From Byssothecium circinans (Eukaryota; Ascomycota; Dothideomycetes; Pleosporales; Massarinaceae): DNA of 29,055 bases. Where the stretch lies: contig ML977066.1 of the NCBI GenBank assembly GCA_010015675.1, positions 12,164-41,218 of the forward strand, given 5' to 3'. The notes beneath the pieces were generated by a model that was not told where the DNA came from, did not search any database, and saw only the letters and a list, made by a program, of their open reading frames with translations. Positions within the stretch are counted from its first letter, which is position 1. Each line of letters opens with the position of its first letter. This document shows positions 20,575 to 29,055 of this stretch, piece by piece. The position numbers were made by a program, and so were the translations under genes.

Positions 20575-22254
20575 CTACCGCCTCCCTCTTCCGCCTTGTC
20601 CAGGCGAGCCTCCACCTCCGCCTCCACCTCCCATACCCATGTTACCCATCATCTTCATCATGCTTGCCATGTCCATTCCGCCCATACCTCCCATACCTCC
20701 AAGAGCTGACATATCAGGCATACCTCCCGCACCACCTCCACCACCACCGCCGAGCATCTTCATCATGGCGCCTAGGTCTGGCATGCCACCACCGCCGCCC
20801 ATTCCACCTGCTCCACCCATACTTGCCATGCGCTTCTGCATAGCGGCAAGCTGTTGTTGCTTATTGCCTCCACCCATGGCACCTTGCGCTTTCTGCATGT
20901 TCGCCATGCCGCCTTTCATCTTCTTGGCCATACCGGCCATCATGCGGTGTTGGGTGAGTAGTTCTTCGACTTCTCGGACGGAGGTCCCTGAGCCGCGAGC
21001 TACGCGCGTCATTCTTGTAGGCTGATCGACGAACATCTTGCCGTCAGATTCGAGTTCTTTCTCTGTCATGCTGTCGCAAATGTAGATCATGCGCTTGAGC
21101 TTCAAGCTGCCTTCTTCATCGTCCATGCCTCCCATCATATTGCTGAGACCGGGAATCATGCCTGCCATTTTCGAGAGTGGGCCCATCTTCATGATGTTGG
21201 AGAGCTGGTCCCGAAGATCTTTGACGGTGAAGACGCCGGATGCTATGTGCTTCATTGTGTCCTTCTGGTCCAGCTTGAGGGATTGAACGTGCTCTACAAG
21301 GCCGGTGATATCTCCCATGCCGAGTAATTTTGAGACGAAGGGTTGCGGGCTGAAGCGCTCGAGATCGAGCATATGTTCACCGGTACCGAGGAAGACAATG
21401 GGCGTATGTGTTGCTGCGACGGCGGAAATGGCACCACCTCCCGCAGCTGCACCATCGGTCTTGGTCAAGACAATAGCTCCAAAGTCTGCCGCCTCCTTAA
21501 AAGCTCGCGATTGCGCTTCAGCTGCCTGACCGATTGTAGAGTCGAGCACCATGATCGTCTGGTCGGGGTTTACAGCCTCTTGAATCTGCACCATTTCATC
21601 AAACAAGTCCTGCTCTTGCCTGTGCCGGCCTGAAGTATCTACGATGATGATTTCGAACCGCTCTTTCTTGAACTTGTCCACGCCCTCTTTTGCCACAACC
21701 ACAGGGTCGGTTTGTGTATGGCTGCCGTAGTATGGGATTTTTGCCTTTGTCGCATTCTGCTTCAACTGATCGAAAGCACCGGCACGGAAGGTATCGGCAC
21801 AAACCATGCACGCCTTGAACCCTCTCGCTGAATAATATCTCGCCAGTTTCGTACACGTTGTGGTTTTACCGGCACCTTGAAGACCGACGAACATGATGAC
21901 GTTCGATTTTCCTTTGCGCGGCTTGAAAGGTTCGGCGTGCGGGTCTACAAGCTTGACGAGCTCATCGAAAACGGCTTTCTGGATGACACGCTTCTTGTTC
22001 ACCCCGGGGGCGAGATGCTTGAAGTCGACTGAGCGTTTTATGGAGTTTCGGAGGTTCATGACGAGTTTCACGTTGACGTCGGATTCGACAAGGGCATTTG
22101 AGATCTCTTTGACCATGGAGTCGAAGGCCTGCGAAGGTTAGCCATAGTCATATTTGTTCAGGAATTGGATGCGCACCTTCTCGTCGAGGTTCGGTGACCT
22201 CGTGAGGTCATTGACAGCGGCATTGATGCGCCGCCCAAGATCTTGGAGCACCAT
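20575..22254 (-). CDS. SRP54: Signal recognition particle 54 kDa subunit (GTPase)
   Basis: Exon 1 (22254-22177, 26 codons) and exon 2 (22128-20575), joined over a 48-bp phase-0 intron, give 543 aa. The N domain ([14 protein letters not shown]) leads into the G domain with GLQGAGKTT (P-loop, 108-116), [16 protein letters not shown] (190-194) and TKTDG (248-252). The methionine-rich M domain, which binds signal peptides and SRP RNA, fills the C-terminal third. Its end is a long Gly/Met low-complexity tail, common in fungal SRP54. The protein binds signal sequences on ribosomes and delivers them to the SRP receptor at the ER in a GTP-dependent cycle, so it serves the many secreted proteins encoded nearby only in the general sense. 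The short first exon fits the family N-terminus exactly. It is transcribed divergently from RRP15, with 205 bp between start codons. Confidence 0.97.
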
Positions 22255-22459
22255 AGTAGCGGTTGTGCGTTGATAACAAGTGTGTTGTAGGGGTTCAAGT
22301 GATGCTGCGGTGCAGTCTGAGGGAGATGTGCAGTGTGGGGGAACGCGGCGGGGCGGAAACTGTCACTCTTGGCATCGGCGAAAACGAACGCCGACGGTGA
22401 TAATTTTCGAGCAGCAGTGGAAATTCACCACACCACGAATATCTCCACAGATTATCGCA
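22255..22459. promoter_or_regulatory. Shared divergent promoter of SRP54 and RRP15
   Basis: Only 205 bp separate the two start codons, which point away from each other. The region has no TATA box. Both genes belong to protein synthesis and targeting, so joint regulation is plausible, but no bound factor can be named from the sequence. Confidence 0.5.
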
Positions 22460-23380
22460 ATGCCTTCTACTACGCTCAAGAGAAGACGAACTGAGGAGGG
22501 CATGCGTGGGAAGGTGCTAAAGAAGAGGAAAAACGTCAAGCGACAGAAGTTCTACCACAGTTCGAGCGAGGAAGAGAGCGGGGACGAGGGCATTGCGCGA
22601 GATGCGCCGCGAAAAGTCAAACCCGTGGACGCTGAAGAAGAGACACTGGAGGAGAAGTTGGAAAGGAAGAACCCTTCAAAGCCAGAGCCGAAATTCAAAG
22701 CAAGGATTGCGACCAAGAAGTCTCCGCCGCCAGCACCAGTAAAGGAGGATGACGGCGGAGATGATGCCGCGGCAGGCGCAGACGAGCCAGAGTCCGGGTC
22801 AGGTGAGGATGAAGGCGACGACGCAGATTCAGATGATTCCGATGTGTCCTCAATGTCCGAGACGTCGACCAACACTCCCGCTCGCAAAGTGCGAAAACGC
22901 AACGACCCTGAAGCTTTCGCGACGTCTATCTCTAAGATCCTCAACACAAAACTGACGACACAAAAACGCTCCGAGCCTATTCTATCCCGATCGCAAGCTG
23001 CCCAGCACACCAATAAGACTCTCGCCGACCACCGTCTCACACAGAAAGCGAACAAACAGTTGCTGGCCGAGAAGAAAGCGGCGCAGGAGAAGGGTCGAGT
23101 CAAGGATGTGCTGGGCTTGAGCGACCCCAGTGTGAGCACGGCAGAGGCCACTGCAAAAGAGAAAGAATTGAGACGAACGGCGCAAAAGGGTGTCATCAAG
23201 CTGTTCAACGCCGTGAGGGCGGCGCAGGTCAAGGGCGAGGCAGCTGAGCGGGAAGCACGCGAGAAGGGTCTCGTCGGCATGAGCAAGCGGGAGGAGAAGG
23301 TGAAGGAGATGAGCAAGCAGGGCTTCCTCGACATGATATCCGGCGGGACGAAGAAAAAGGAAGGGAGCGTGGAAGCATAG
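22460..23380 (+). CDS. RRP15: Rrp15-family ribosome biogenesis protein
   Basis: A single exon encodes 306 aa. The frame is open upstream to 22280, but the ATG at 22460 (CGCAATGCC) is preferred because the upstream 60 residues have no family similarity and would overlap the divergent promoter. The N-terminal half is disordered: a basic start (KRRR, KKRKNVKRQKF) that can act as a nuclear/nucleolar signal, then acidic Ser/Asp/Glu runs. The family core begins at about residue 153: SISKILNTKL, RSEPILSRSQ, and a Lys/Ala/Glu-rich helix leading to RRTAQKGVIKLFNAVRAAQ. The C-terminus has SKQGFLDMISG. In yeast, Rrp15 is a nucleolar factor for pre-60S particles and processing of 27S pre-rRNA; that role is inferred here by family membership. 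Confidence 0.92.
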   Translation: MPSTTLKRRRTEEGMRGKVLKKRKNVKRQKFYHSSSEEESGDEGIARDAPRKVKPVDAEEETLEEKLERKNPSKPEPKFKARIATKKSPPPAPVKEDDGGDDAAAGADEPESGSGEDEGDDADSDDSDVSSMSETSTNTPARKVRKRNDPEAFATSISKILNTKLTTQKRSEPILSRSQAAQHTNKTLADHRLTQKANKQLLAEKKAAQEKGRVKDVLGLSDPSVSTAEATAKEKELRRTAQKGVIKLFNAVRAAQVKGEAAEREAREKGLVGMSKREEKVKEMSKQGFLDMISGGTKKKEGSVEA

Positions 23381-23611
23381 TGCTGATCTCGACAGAGTTG
23401 GGATACCTAGATAGAACGAACTGAAGGCAAGAAACACAGCCTATACAGTGCTACAGCCACGACCTATCCGTCCGACCTTTTCACATGTCCTTAGTGTACA
23501 AGATGTCCGTGCCGCCATAGTTCATATACATGAATGATATTACAAACAGCTTCAGAGCGTCCACTTTTCCAACAATTATGCCTCCGTTATTTTTCACCGC
23601 AACGCTTCTCT

Positions 23612-24295
23612 TTATTTGCTCTCGAAGTCACTGGCCTGCAGGTTCCTCGTCATGCTCGGCAACCGCACGACCAGTCCATCCAGCTCCTTGGTCATCTTCA
23701 CTTGACATCCCAGTCTACTTGTCTCGGTCAATCCAAACGCCAGGTCCAGCATATCGTTCTCGTCGTCGCTGGCTTCCTCCATCTTGTCGAACATTTCTTC
23801 GTCCTCGACGATGACGTGGCAGGTGGAACATGAGCAGGAGCCTTCGCAGGCGCCTTCCATTTCGAGATCATAGTGGGAGGCGATGTCGAGGAGGTTGTCG
23901 CCTTCTTTGACGTCGAAGGTGTGGCGATCGCCTTCTTTTGTGATGAAGGTGACTTTGAGCCTATGTATGGTCAGATGAGAAGGATAACATGCGGTATCTG
24001 TGACATACTCTTCTCCGGGCTTTGGGGGCTCGATGTCGCCGTGCTGTGAGACGGGTGTTGATGAAAATCTCCGTCGACTTCGGGCAAAAGTTGGAATCGC
24101 AGCACTTTTGATGGAGAGTCGCGACTGCAAAGGAGGCAACAAGCTCCCTTTCTCACCCTCCAATCGAGAATTACAGCTGCCCAGTGTGGTCGAAAAGTGC
24201 CGCTGCCAGTTGCATCGGCGCGAAGCACCCAAAGCCATCCTGTCGCGCTTCAGCGCCCTCGCCGCAATGCGCCATGAATTCGTAGCGCCAGCCAT
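23612..24295 (-). CDS. YAH1: Mitochondrial adrenodoxin-type [2Fe-2S] ferredoxin
   Basis: Exons 24295-24009 and 23960-23612, with a 48-bp phase-2 intron, give 211 aa. The first 75-80 residues are Arg/Ser/Ala-rich with almost no acidic residues (RRFSST at 75-80), a typical mitochondrial presequence. The ferredoxin fold follows: LKVTFITKEGDRHTFDV, then C134, C140 and C143 in CEGSCSCSTC, and C181 in SRLGCQV. These four are the cluster ligands of the vertebrate-type family. The acidic DDENDMLDLAFGLTETSR helix is the site where ferredoxin reductase and partners dock. In yeast the homologue Yah1 passes electrons from Arh1 to iron-sulphur cluster assembly and to heme A and ubiquinone synthesis. The start at 24295 is chosen for the presequence; the frame runs open to 24454, and Met20 is another option. 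It is convergent with RRP15 and divergent from UGO1. Confidence 0.95.
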   Translation of the reverse strand: MAGATNSWRIAARALKRDRMALGASRRCNWQRHFSTTLGSCNSRLEGEKGSLLPPLQSRLSIKSAAIPTFARSRRRFSSTPVSQHGDIEPPKPGEEYVTDTACYPSHLTIHRLKVTFITKEGDRHTFDVKEGDNLLDIASHYDLEMEGACEGSCSCSTCHVIVEDEEMFDKMEEASDDENDMLDLAFGLTETSRLGCQVKMTKELDGLVVRLPSMTRNLQASDFESK

Positions 24296-24523
24296 GGCCG
24301 TACTCCTCGCAAAAATACAGGTGAAGAAACTGGCGAATGGACAAGCGCTTGGAACTCGCCGTCGTCGCACTGCGTAACTAAAGCCGATCCAAAAATCATG
24401 CGCACGGGCCAACAGCCTGACTAGGATCAACGTCACGAATCCATGCTTCATCAATAATCAAATATCAAGCCGGTGAAAGGAAAACACCACAACCTCCTAT
24501 TCTTCCCACGTCACCACCCCACC
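24296..24523. promoter_or_regulatory. Shared divergent promoter of the ferredoxin and UGO1 genes
   Basis: This is 228 bp between two divergent start codons, both genes encoding mitochondrial proteins. No TATA box is evident on either side. Co-regulation is possible but not shown. Confidence 0.45.
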
Positions 24524-26122
24524 ATGGCCACCTCGCGCGACGCCCCGAACCCGTTGCGCCCCTACTATATTCCGCCTTCGATAGGCCTGCCGCCCGAACA
24601 AGCCCGCAATAGCTCGACTGCCACCCCATCTTCCTATACTTACTCGTCGCGCGCCCCCAAGCCGAGCTTTGGGAGTCAAGCACGCGACATCCTCTCCGAC
24701 TTGGACTATGACTCGTACTTCCCAGACAGCTCGCCCACCGTAGCGGAGCATGCGAAAAAGCTGTTTGACCAGGCATTGTGGAACTACACGTCGATTTTGT
24801 TGGCCCAGCCCTTTGAGGTCGCAAAGACGCTGCTGCAGGTGCATCAAGCGGCCGAACATGCACCGCCGGGGCTGCTTTTAAATGGCGAAGAAATAAAGAG
24901 TCGCCCAAAGTCGTATGCAAGCGGCAAATTTGAGGACTACCCCTCAGATGAGTCGGACGAAGATTCACCAGGATACTTCACCAGCGCCGCACCGCGACTA
25001 CACAGCACGAGCCCGACATACGAGCGTGGCGGTTCACGATCGAGAAGCCCAGAAAAGAGGAGGAGACATCAAGCAAGTCGGTCGAGAGACAGCACGCCAA
25101 CCCAGGCTCCTCGGCTCGCTCCGCGGAAGCTGGAGCTTAAGAAGGCGGACTCACTGCTCGAAGTCATAGTACAGCTGTGGCAGAAGGAGTCAGCATGGGG
25201 GGTATGGAAGGGCACGAACGTCACATTCGTATACAACTTTCTCCTCAAGACGACCGAGAGCTGGACACGGAGTCTGCTATCCGCACTCCTCAACGTGCCA
25301 GATCCAGGACTCATGGGCACAGGCGCAAGCGGCATCGGCGGCCTCGACATAATAGACAGCCCATCACCCCTCATGTCCCTCAGCGTTGCCGTAGCCGCTA
25401 CCGCCATCGCGGCAACGCTCCTCGCTCCCCTCGACCTCATCCGCACACGACTAATCGTCACACCCACATCCACGCCACCCCGAACAATATACCCCTCGCT
25501 TTCCCTCCTCCCGTCATTCTCCATCTCACCGACCCTCTTCCCCGCCACCCTTCTCCACGCCATCCTTCCGACCGTAATATCTTCCTCAACACCCCTCGTC
25601 CTCCGCTCCACCTTCTCAATCGACCCCATCGTCACGCCCACCGCATACTCCTTCTCCACCTTCCTCTCCTCAACCGCAGAACTCTTCATCCGCCTCCCCC
25701 TCGAAACCGTCCTCCGTCGCGGCCAAGTCGCTGTCCTACAAGAACACGAAAACGCTCGTCTCGCTTCCGAGTACCGACAAGCTCCTACCGAATCTCGGAG
25801 TCTGAAAAGTCTCGTTTACGGTATGGAGAACGAAGATCCTTCTGTGCGCAGCTTCAAAACTATCGTCGAGCCGGGGCCGTATAAGGGCGTGCTGGGTACT
25901 ATGTGGTTTATAGTCAGGGAAGAGGGTGTGCAGGTCGTTGGGCCTGGGGCTGCGAAAGCACAGGCACAAGCTCAAGGACGTGCGGCAAGTTTTTCGGCAA
26001 GGACGCGGATACGGAAGGGGCAAGGTATCCACGGGTTGTGGAGAGGGTGGAGAGTGGGCTTCTGGGGCCTGGTGGGTGTTTGGGGCGCTGCTGCCATGGG
26101 GGGCGGCGGCGGCGAGTTCTGA
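24524..26122 (+). CDS. UGO1: Ugo1-like mitochondrial outer-membrane carrier-family protein
   Basis: A single exon encodes 532 aa. The frame opens at 24473, but the ATG at 24524 in CACCATGG is the best start. The protein has degenerate mitochondrial-carrier signature motifs, PFEVAK (96-101), PLDLIR (302-307) and PLETVLRR (392-399), in three carrier-like repeats. A long hydrophilic Ser/Arg-rich insert (about 125-205) separates the first motif from the LWQKESAWGVWKGTN segment that marks the family. The C-terminal region repeats this pattern (GIHGLWRGWRVGFWG). In yeast, Ugo1 is an outer-membrane protein that links Fzo1 and Mgm1 during mitochondrial fusion and does not transport small molecules; human SLC25A46 is the relative. 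The function here is by homology. The gene is transcribed away from the ferredoxin gene. Confidence 0.9.
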   Translation: MATSRDAPNPLRPYYIPPSIGLPPEQARNSSTATPSSYTYSSRAPKPSFGSQARDILSDLDYDSYFPDSSPTVAEHAKKLFDQALWNYTSILLAQPFEVAKTLLQVHQAAEHAPPGLLLNGEEIKSRPKSYASGKFEDYPSDESDEDSPGYFTSAAPRLHSTSPTYERGGSRSRSPEKRRRHQASRSRDSTPTQAPRLAPRKLELKKADSLLEVIVQLWQKESAWGVWKGTNVTFVYNFLLKTTESWTRSLLSALLNVPDPGLMGTGASGIGGLDIIDSPSPLMSLSVAVAATAIAATLLAPLDLIRTRLIVTPTSTPPRTIYPSLSLLPSFSISPTLFPATLLHAILPTVISSSTPLVLRSTFSIDPIVTPTAYSFSTFLSSTAELFIRLPLETVLRRGQVAVLQEHENARLASEYRQAPTESRSLKSLVYGMENEDPSVRSFKTIVEPGPYKGVLGTMWFIVREEGVQVVGPGAAKAQAQAQGRAASFSARTRIRKGQGIHGLWRGWRVGFWGLVGVWGAAAMGGGGGEF

Positions 26123-27603
26123 GGAGAAGATAAAAGTTGGAGATTTGGTCGTATAACGACGGATATGTTGTGTGCGCTGTCTGAGTTGTTTTCTTACGTT
26201 CTTCTTGTGTATATTCTTTGTGATATCCGCTGTATAGAAACTCTCCTCTTCGTTTTCACGTGCGGTGCGGTATGGGTTTTGGCTGGGCGCTGGGGTTGCG
26301 GCGTGTATCCGCATGGAACGGATCGGATGTCTGAAGATGTACTTCGCGGATGTGATGTAATCGCTTATACGGATTTGGCGTTTTGTAGACTTGTAGGAAC
26401 TTTTGGGGATTATTTCAATTCCAAGTCTTCGTCTTTCACGGTGTTCTTGCTTTGGAAAGAATGTGTAGTGTTGTGCTGTGTTGGGTGTGTTTAAGTTTGC
26501 GGTGAGTCGAACGAAGAAGGCCAGCGGGACAGGGAGTCAAGGGTTTGTAAGGAAGGTCACTGTATAGGAGTCATGTTAGTGTACTGTAATGTACATACTT
26601 CTTCGGCGCTGAAGGGATATGGTAAACCTGGTTACTTACTTTGCTTTCCCTGTGGGGGGATGGGGGGTTGTTTTTTGTCCCTTCTGCGGGTCGGGCATAT
26701 TGTGGCATTTAGTTCGCGAACGGGAACGGAATCTTGGAAGGACCTCTCGACTGACTGAGCCAGGAATACCATGGCGGCCTGATGGATATTCCGGGGGAAC
26801 TCGGCAGGATGACACGACGTATTGGGGGTCCAGTGTGATGACTGCTGGCAAGGCCTTGAGCCGCATCCAGCCTCCTACTACCTTACAGACCTAATTATGG
26901 ATACGTCAGGCCACGGATCGGGAGCCGAGCGTTCCATATGGGATGCTACCGTTATGCACTCATTCGCTTTATAAAGAATGATAATTCGAACCCTTCATTC
27001 TTCCTCCGCTGCATATCCACTCCGTGGCGTTTTGGGGGTCGGGTTGGAGACCGGGGACGGTTGGGGTGTGAAAAGTGTAGTTTGTTGGGTTTGGAGGTTT
27101 GATTTGGAGATGGGGAGGGCGCTGTTAGGGGTGGGTTTGGGGACGTGAGGTATGGTATGGAGGGTAAGAGTTGGTTTGGTTTGGCACATGGTGAAGGTAT
27201 CTCGACTTTTCGCGTTTTTTGGTCTGGTATTGCACTTTTTGAAAGAGTGGGACAGGGTTTGGATATGCGATTCTACAGCTCGCGAGGTTTAGAATGCCAA
27301 GCTTTTGCTTTAGGTATGTATGTTGGCGCGAAGATTTTGTTGGTTGAGTCATATGGGTTGCCGAGTTCTGCACTCATACGGATCGTGTTGTAATCGAAGG
27401 TTGATGACTGCATTCCGAATGAGTCGGTTCGGTATATGGGGTTTGGAATTTATCAAGGTAAGTCTTTACGCCTTTACGTAAGGTATTTCAATCATTAGAG
27501 CGCATAATCATAACAACAAGGTTTTGTTTCTCTATCCTACTTAACAGCAAAGCCGCAAAATCACAGAAAGTAACAGAAATCCACACCCTCGACACAGTCG
27601 TTA
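26123..27603. other. Long gene-free stretch after UGO1
   Basis: Nearly 1.5 kb in which only short open frames occur on both strands (for example plus 26165-26494, 26619-26894 and 27145-27393; minus 26995-27189 and 27125-27373). None has a domain, signal peptide or splice pattern that would lengthen it. The composition is GT-rich on the plus strand in places. The first part is presumably the 3' UTR of UGO1 and the last part the 3' flank of the minus-strand CxxC gene. A spliced non-coding RNA cannot be excluded. Confidence 0.4.
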
Positions 27604-28266
27604 TTACACCCAACCGGCTCCGCTTGGCTCCTCATTCTCCGTCCACCGCCTGAGCATATCCTCCTCCAAAGACCCTCCCTTCCCCAAAGACCCTCCCTCC
27701 CATTCCACGCCATCTCCAATTGCCCCAACCTTACTAATCCCATACTTCTCCCGACTATCCACATTCTCCTCCGCTCTGAAATCATCTTGGCTACTACTAG
27801 AACGAGAACTCGCAAGCGATACCATGAGACAAGATGCACACCAAGGCTCGTCCATGCTCTTCCTCACATGGACCTCGTCCTCCTTCTGCCCGGAAACCCC
27901 CTCGTACGGGATTGGGTCCGAAGGTGTGTCTCCCGTGAAGGTGGGGAGAATGGTACACGGCGTCAGCTTCTTACAGCCCGCGCAGACTCTGTCCTCGCCA
28001 TCTTGACAGACATATTCCTCGCCTTTGGGTGGGGAGTTTGCGTACTTGTTGAAGGATTCGGGAACGGGAGGGGGCTTGAGTGCTTGATTGCGCAAGCACA
28101 TGGGAAGTCTTCTTCTATTGGAGCATTTCTTCTCCTTGGTACTTTGGCCGGGGGATGGCGTGCGGTAGGAAGGGGACGTTGCGGTGCTGCGGGGTCCATT
28201 TTGGGAGTTGGGAGAGGGAGTGAGGCGGAGGGTTGGGGCTGTAGAGTAGGGGTTTGTTGAACTCAT
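27604..28266 (-). CDS. Hypothetical protein with CxxC (zinc-binding-like) motifs
   Basis: A single exon encodes 220 aa with a good start context (CAACCATGAG). Residues 1-45 are Ser/Thr/Pro-rich and disordered. Eight cysteines follow: C48, C57, C87, C95, C98 (VCAGC), C104, C143 and C146 (WCASC). The spacing C95-x2-C98-x5-C104 and C143-x2-C146 suggests one split zinc site. The tail is Ser-, Glu- and Gly-rich. There is no signal peptide, so it is probably intracellular. No family was recognised. The length, start context and ordered cysteine pattern argue for a real gene, but expression evidence would matter. The coding strand has no introns. Confidence 0.62.
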   Translation of the reverse strand: MSSTNPYSTAPTLRLTPSPNSQNGPRSTATSPSYRTPSPGQSTKEKKCSNRRRLPMCLRNQALKPPPVPESFNKYANSPPKGEEYVCQDGEDRVCAGCKKLTPCTILPTFTGDTPSDPIPYEGVSGQKEDEVHVRKSMDEPWCASCLMVSLASSRSSSSQDDFRAEENVDSREKYGISKVGAIGDGVEWEGGSLGKGGSLEEDMLRRWTENEEPSGAGWV

Positions 28267-28598
28267 GGTTGAAGATGCCGGATGTGTGTTGGAAGTTTGG
28301 AGCGCGGAGAGGTTTTGTTGGTTGGTGATGGAGGTTGTTTCGTGGAAGGAAGGGGAGACGTGGTCTATATACTACGTGTTAGTCATAAGGTTGAAGACTG
28401 TTCGGAGAGTGAGTCGGAGTTTGTTGGAATGGGAAGACTCTGGGGTTTTATGACTCTTAACTTGATGAGTCGGGTTGGTTTGGTCGATGTTTAGACTTGG
28501 TGTTCTGTTCGTCATATCAAGTCCTCTTTAATTTCTAATTTTTAGCAGTCCCGATGTCTTGGTAAAGCGGTTCCAAAGCTCCGTCACTGCCCTATGCT
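28267..28598. other. Upstream region of the CxxC protein gene
   Basis: This is about 330 bp of non-coding sequence that should hold the promoter of the minus-strand gene starting at 28266. Two short overlapping plus-strand frames begin here (28265-28453, 28282-28494) and show no features. Confidence 0.45.
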
Positions 28599-28960
28599 TC
28601 GACGATTAGATGGGTTGCACCCTAAGCCTCGCTCTTTTCAATATGTATTCCAGCGAGCATATATATATGGAGAGTCTATTTCATTACTTACTAGCATTAT
28701 ACATAAAGTATATCCAAAGGTCTATCACCACTATATACACTAACGAATACATAGTTTATAATATAAGCCTCGCTCTCTTTAATACGTATTCCAGCTAAGC
28801 ATATATATAGAGAGTATCCATTTCACTACTAATTAATATTACACACAAAGTACATCTAAAGGTTTATCACTACTCTATACACTAACAATTAGATGGTTTG
28901 TACTCTAAGCCTCGCTCTCTTTAATATGTATTCCAGCTAATACCTATACATGGAGAGAAT
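28599..28960 (+). repeat. Diverged 141-142-bp tandem repeat, about 2.5 copies, AT-rich
   Basis: The block AAGCCTCGCTC followed by a TATTCCAGC segment recurs at 28624, 28765 and 28907, giving periods of 141 and 142 bp. Each unit continues with a TATATA-rich stretch, a GGAGAG/GAGAGT segment, and in the first two copies a TCTAAAGG/TCCAAAGG-TTTATCAC-type segment. The third copy is cut off. Differences between copies are mainly C-to-T and G-to-A (CCCTAAG, CTCTAAG, AATATAAG), which suggests RIP after tandem duplication. The function is unknown; it may be a satellite or part of an element that extends past the window. Confidence 0.75.
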
Positions 28961-29055
28961 TGTTGGACAGCAGAGCACTGAGAGCATGGAGAGAAAAAGG
29001 ATGGATTGTGTGTCGAGCGAAGATGCTCAGGAGACAGGACTATATCGGAAAGGAC

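Noticed and set aside
22552..23334. 260-aa minus-strand frame opposite RRP15
   Set aside because: Ser/Ala/Leu-rich antisense of a Lys/Glu/Ala-rich coding strand; the plus strand has a recognisable family core.
23612..23960. Extra cysteine (C138) inside the ferredoxin cluster loop as a novelty
   Set aside because: Fungal Yah1-type ferredoxins commonly have a Cys-rich loop of this form, so it is likely ordinary for the family.
25069..25689. 206-aa minus-strand frame and a 235-aa plus-frame (25177-25884) over UGO1
   Set aside because: Both overlap the carrier-motif region of UGO1 in other frames and have only low-complexity composition.
28961..29055. Open frame running off the right edge with a Trp/Arg/Lys-rich translation
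   Set aside because: Fewer than 35 codons are visible after the repeat, with no start or motif; could be an element or gene beyond the window but cannot be supported.
1..29055. tRNA, rRNA or CRISPR array
   Set aside because: No sequence with matching A and B boxes or cloverleaf was found by eye, and the only tandem repeats lack the regular spacer pattern of a CRISPR array; the genome is eukaryotic.

Overview
This window looks like nuclear DNA of a filamentous ascomycete (Pezizomycotina; Dothideomycetes is my best guess). The evidence is short introns of about 48-180 bp with GTAAGT/GTATGT-like donors and CTAAC-like branch sites, AT-rich blocks with the CpA-to-TpA footprint of repeat-induced point mutation (RIP), and typical fungal families (DUF1996, GH11 xylanase, F-box-like proteins, Rrp15, Ugo1). 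Exon structures were worked out by hand from splice signals and frame continuity.

The left two thirds is accessory-like. It starts with a RIP-degraded AT-rich block (1-360) and a long gene-poor stretch. A secreted DUF1996 protein (2337-3713, six exons) and a membrane-anchored GT1/UGT-like glycosyltransferase (4104-5697, minus) follow. Next comes an F-box-like protein (6406-7206). A complete hAT transposon (7226-10335) sits 12 bp behind its stop codon, with an 8-bp target duplication and 22-bp perfect terminal inverted repeats. Its transposase frame (minus) stays in register over about 2.6 kb but carries about 35 TAG/TAA stops and no TGA that I found, which is what RIP produces.

From 10.6 to 20 kb lies a run of genes for secreted proteins. 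They are a 550-aa protein with a poly-Pro/acidic N-terminal part (10595-12358, minus), a 142-aa six-cysteine protein (15504-15932, minus), a 546-aa cysteine-rich protein with CPxG repeats and Kex2-like sites (16714-18468, plus), and a GH11 endo-xylanase (19229-19958, minus). A second F-box-like gene (13322-15289) lies among them. The first, second and third of these secreted proteins have no function I can name. They are the most likely place for something undescribed, probably in host or microbe interaction, but that is inference.

The right part (20.5-26.1 kb) is compact and housekeeping: SRP54 and RRP15 as a divergent pair, then a mitochondrial adrenodoxin-type ferredoxin and UGO1 as a second divergent pair. 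After about 1.5 kb without a supportable gene there is a small CxxC protein (27604-28266, minus). The window ends in a diverged 141-142-bp tandem repeat in AT-rich, probably RIP-affected DNA. No tRNA, rRNA or CRISPR array was seen.
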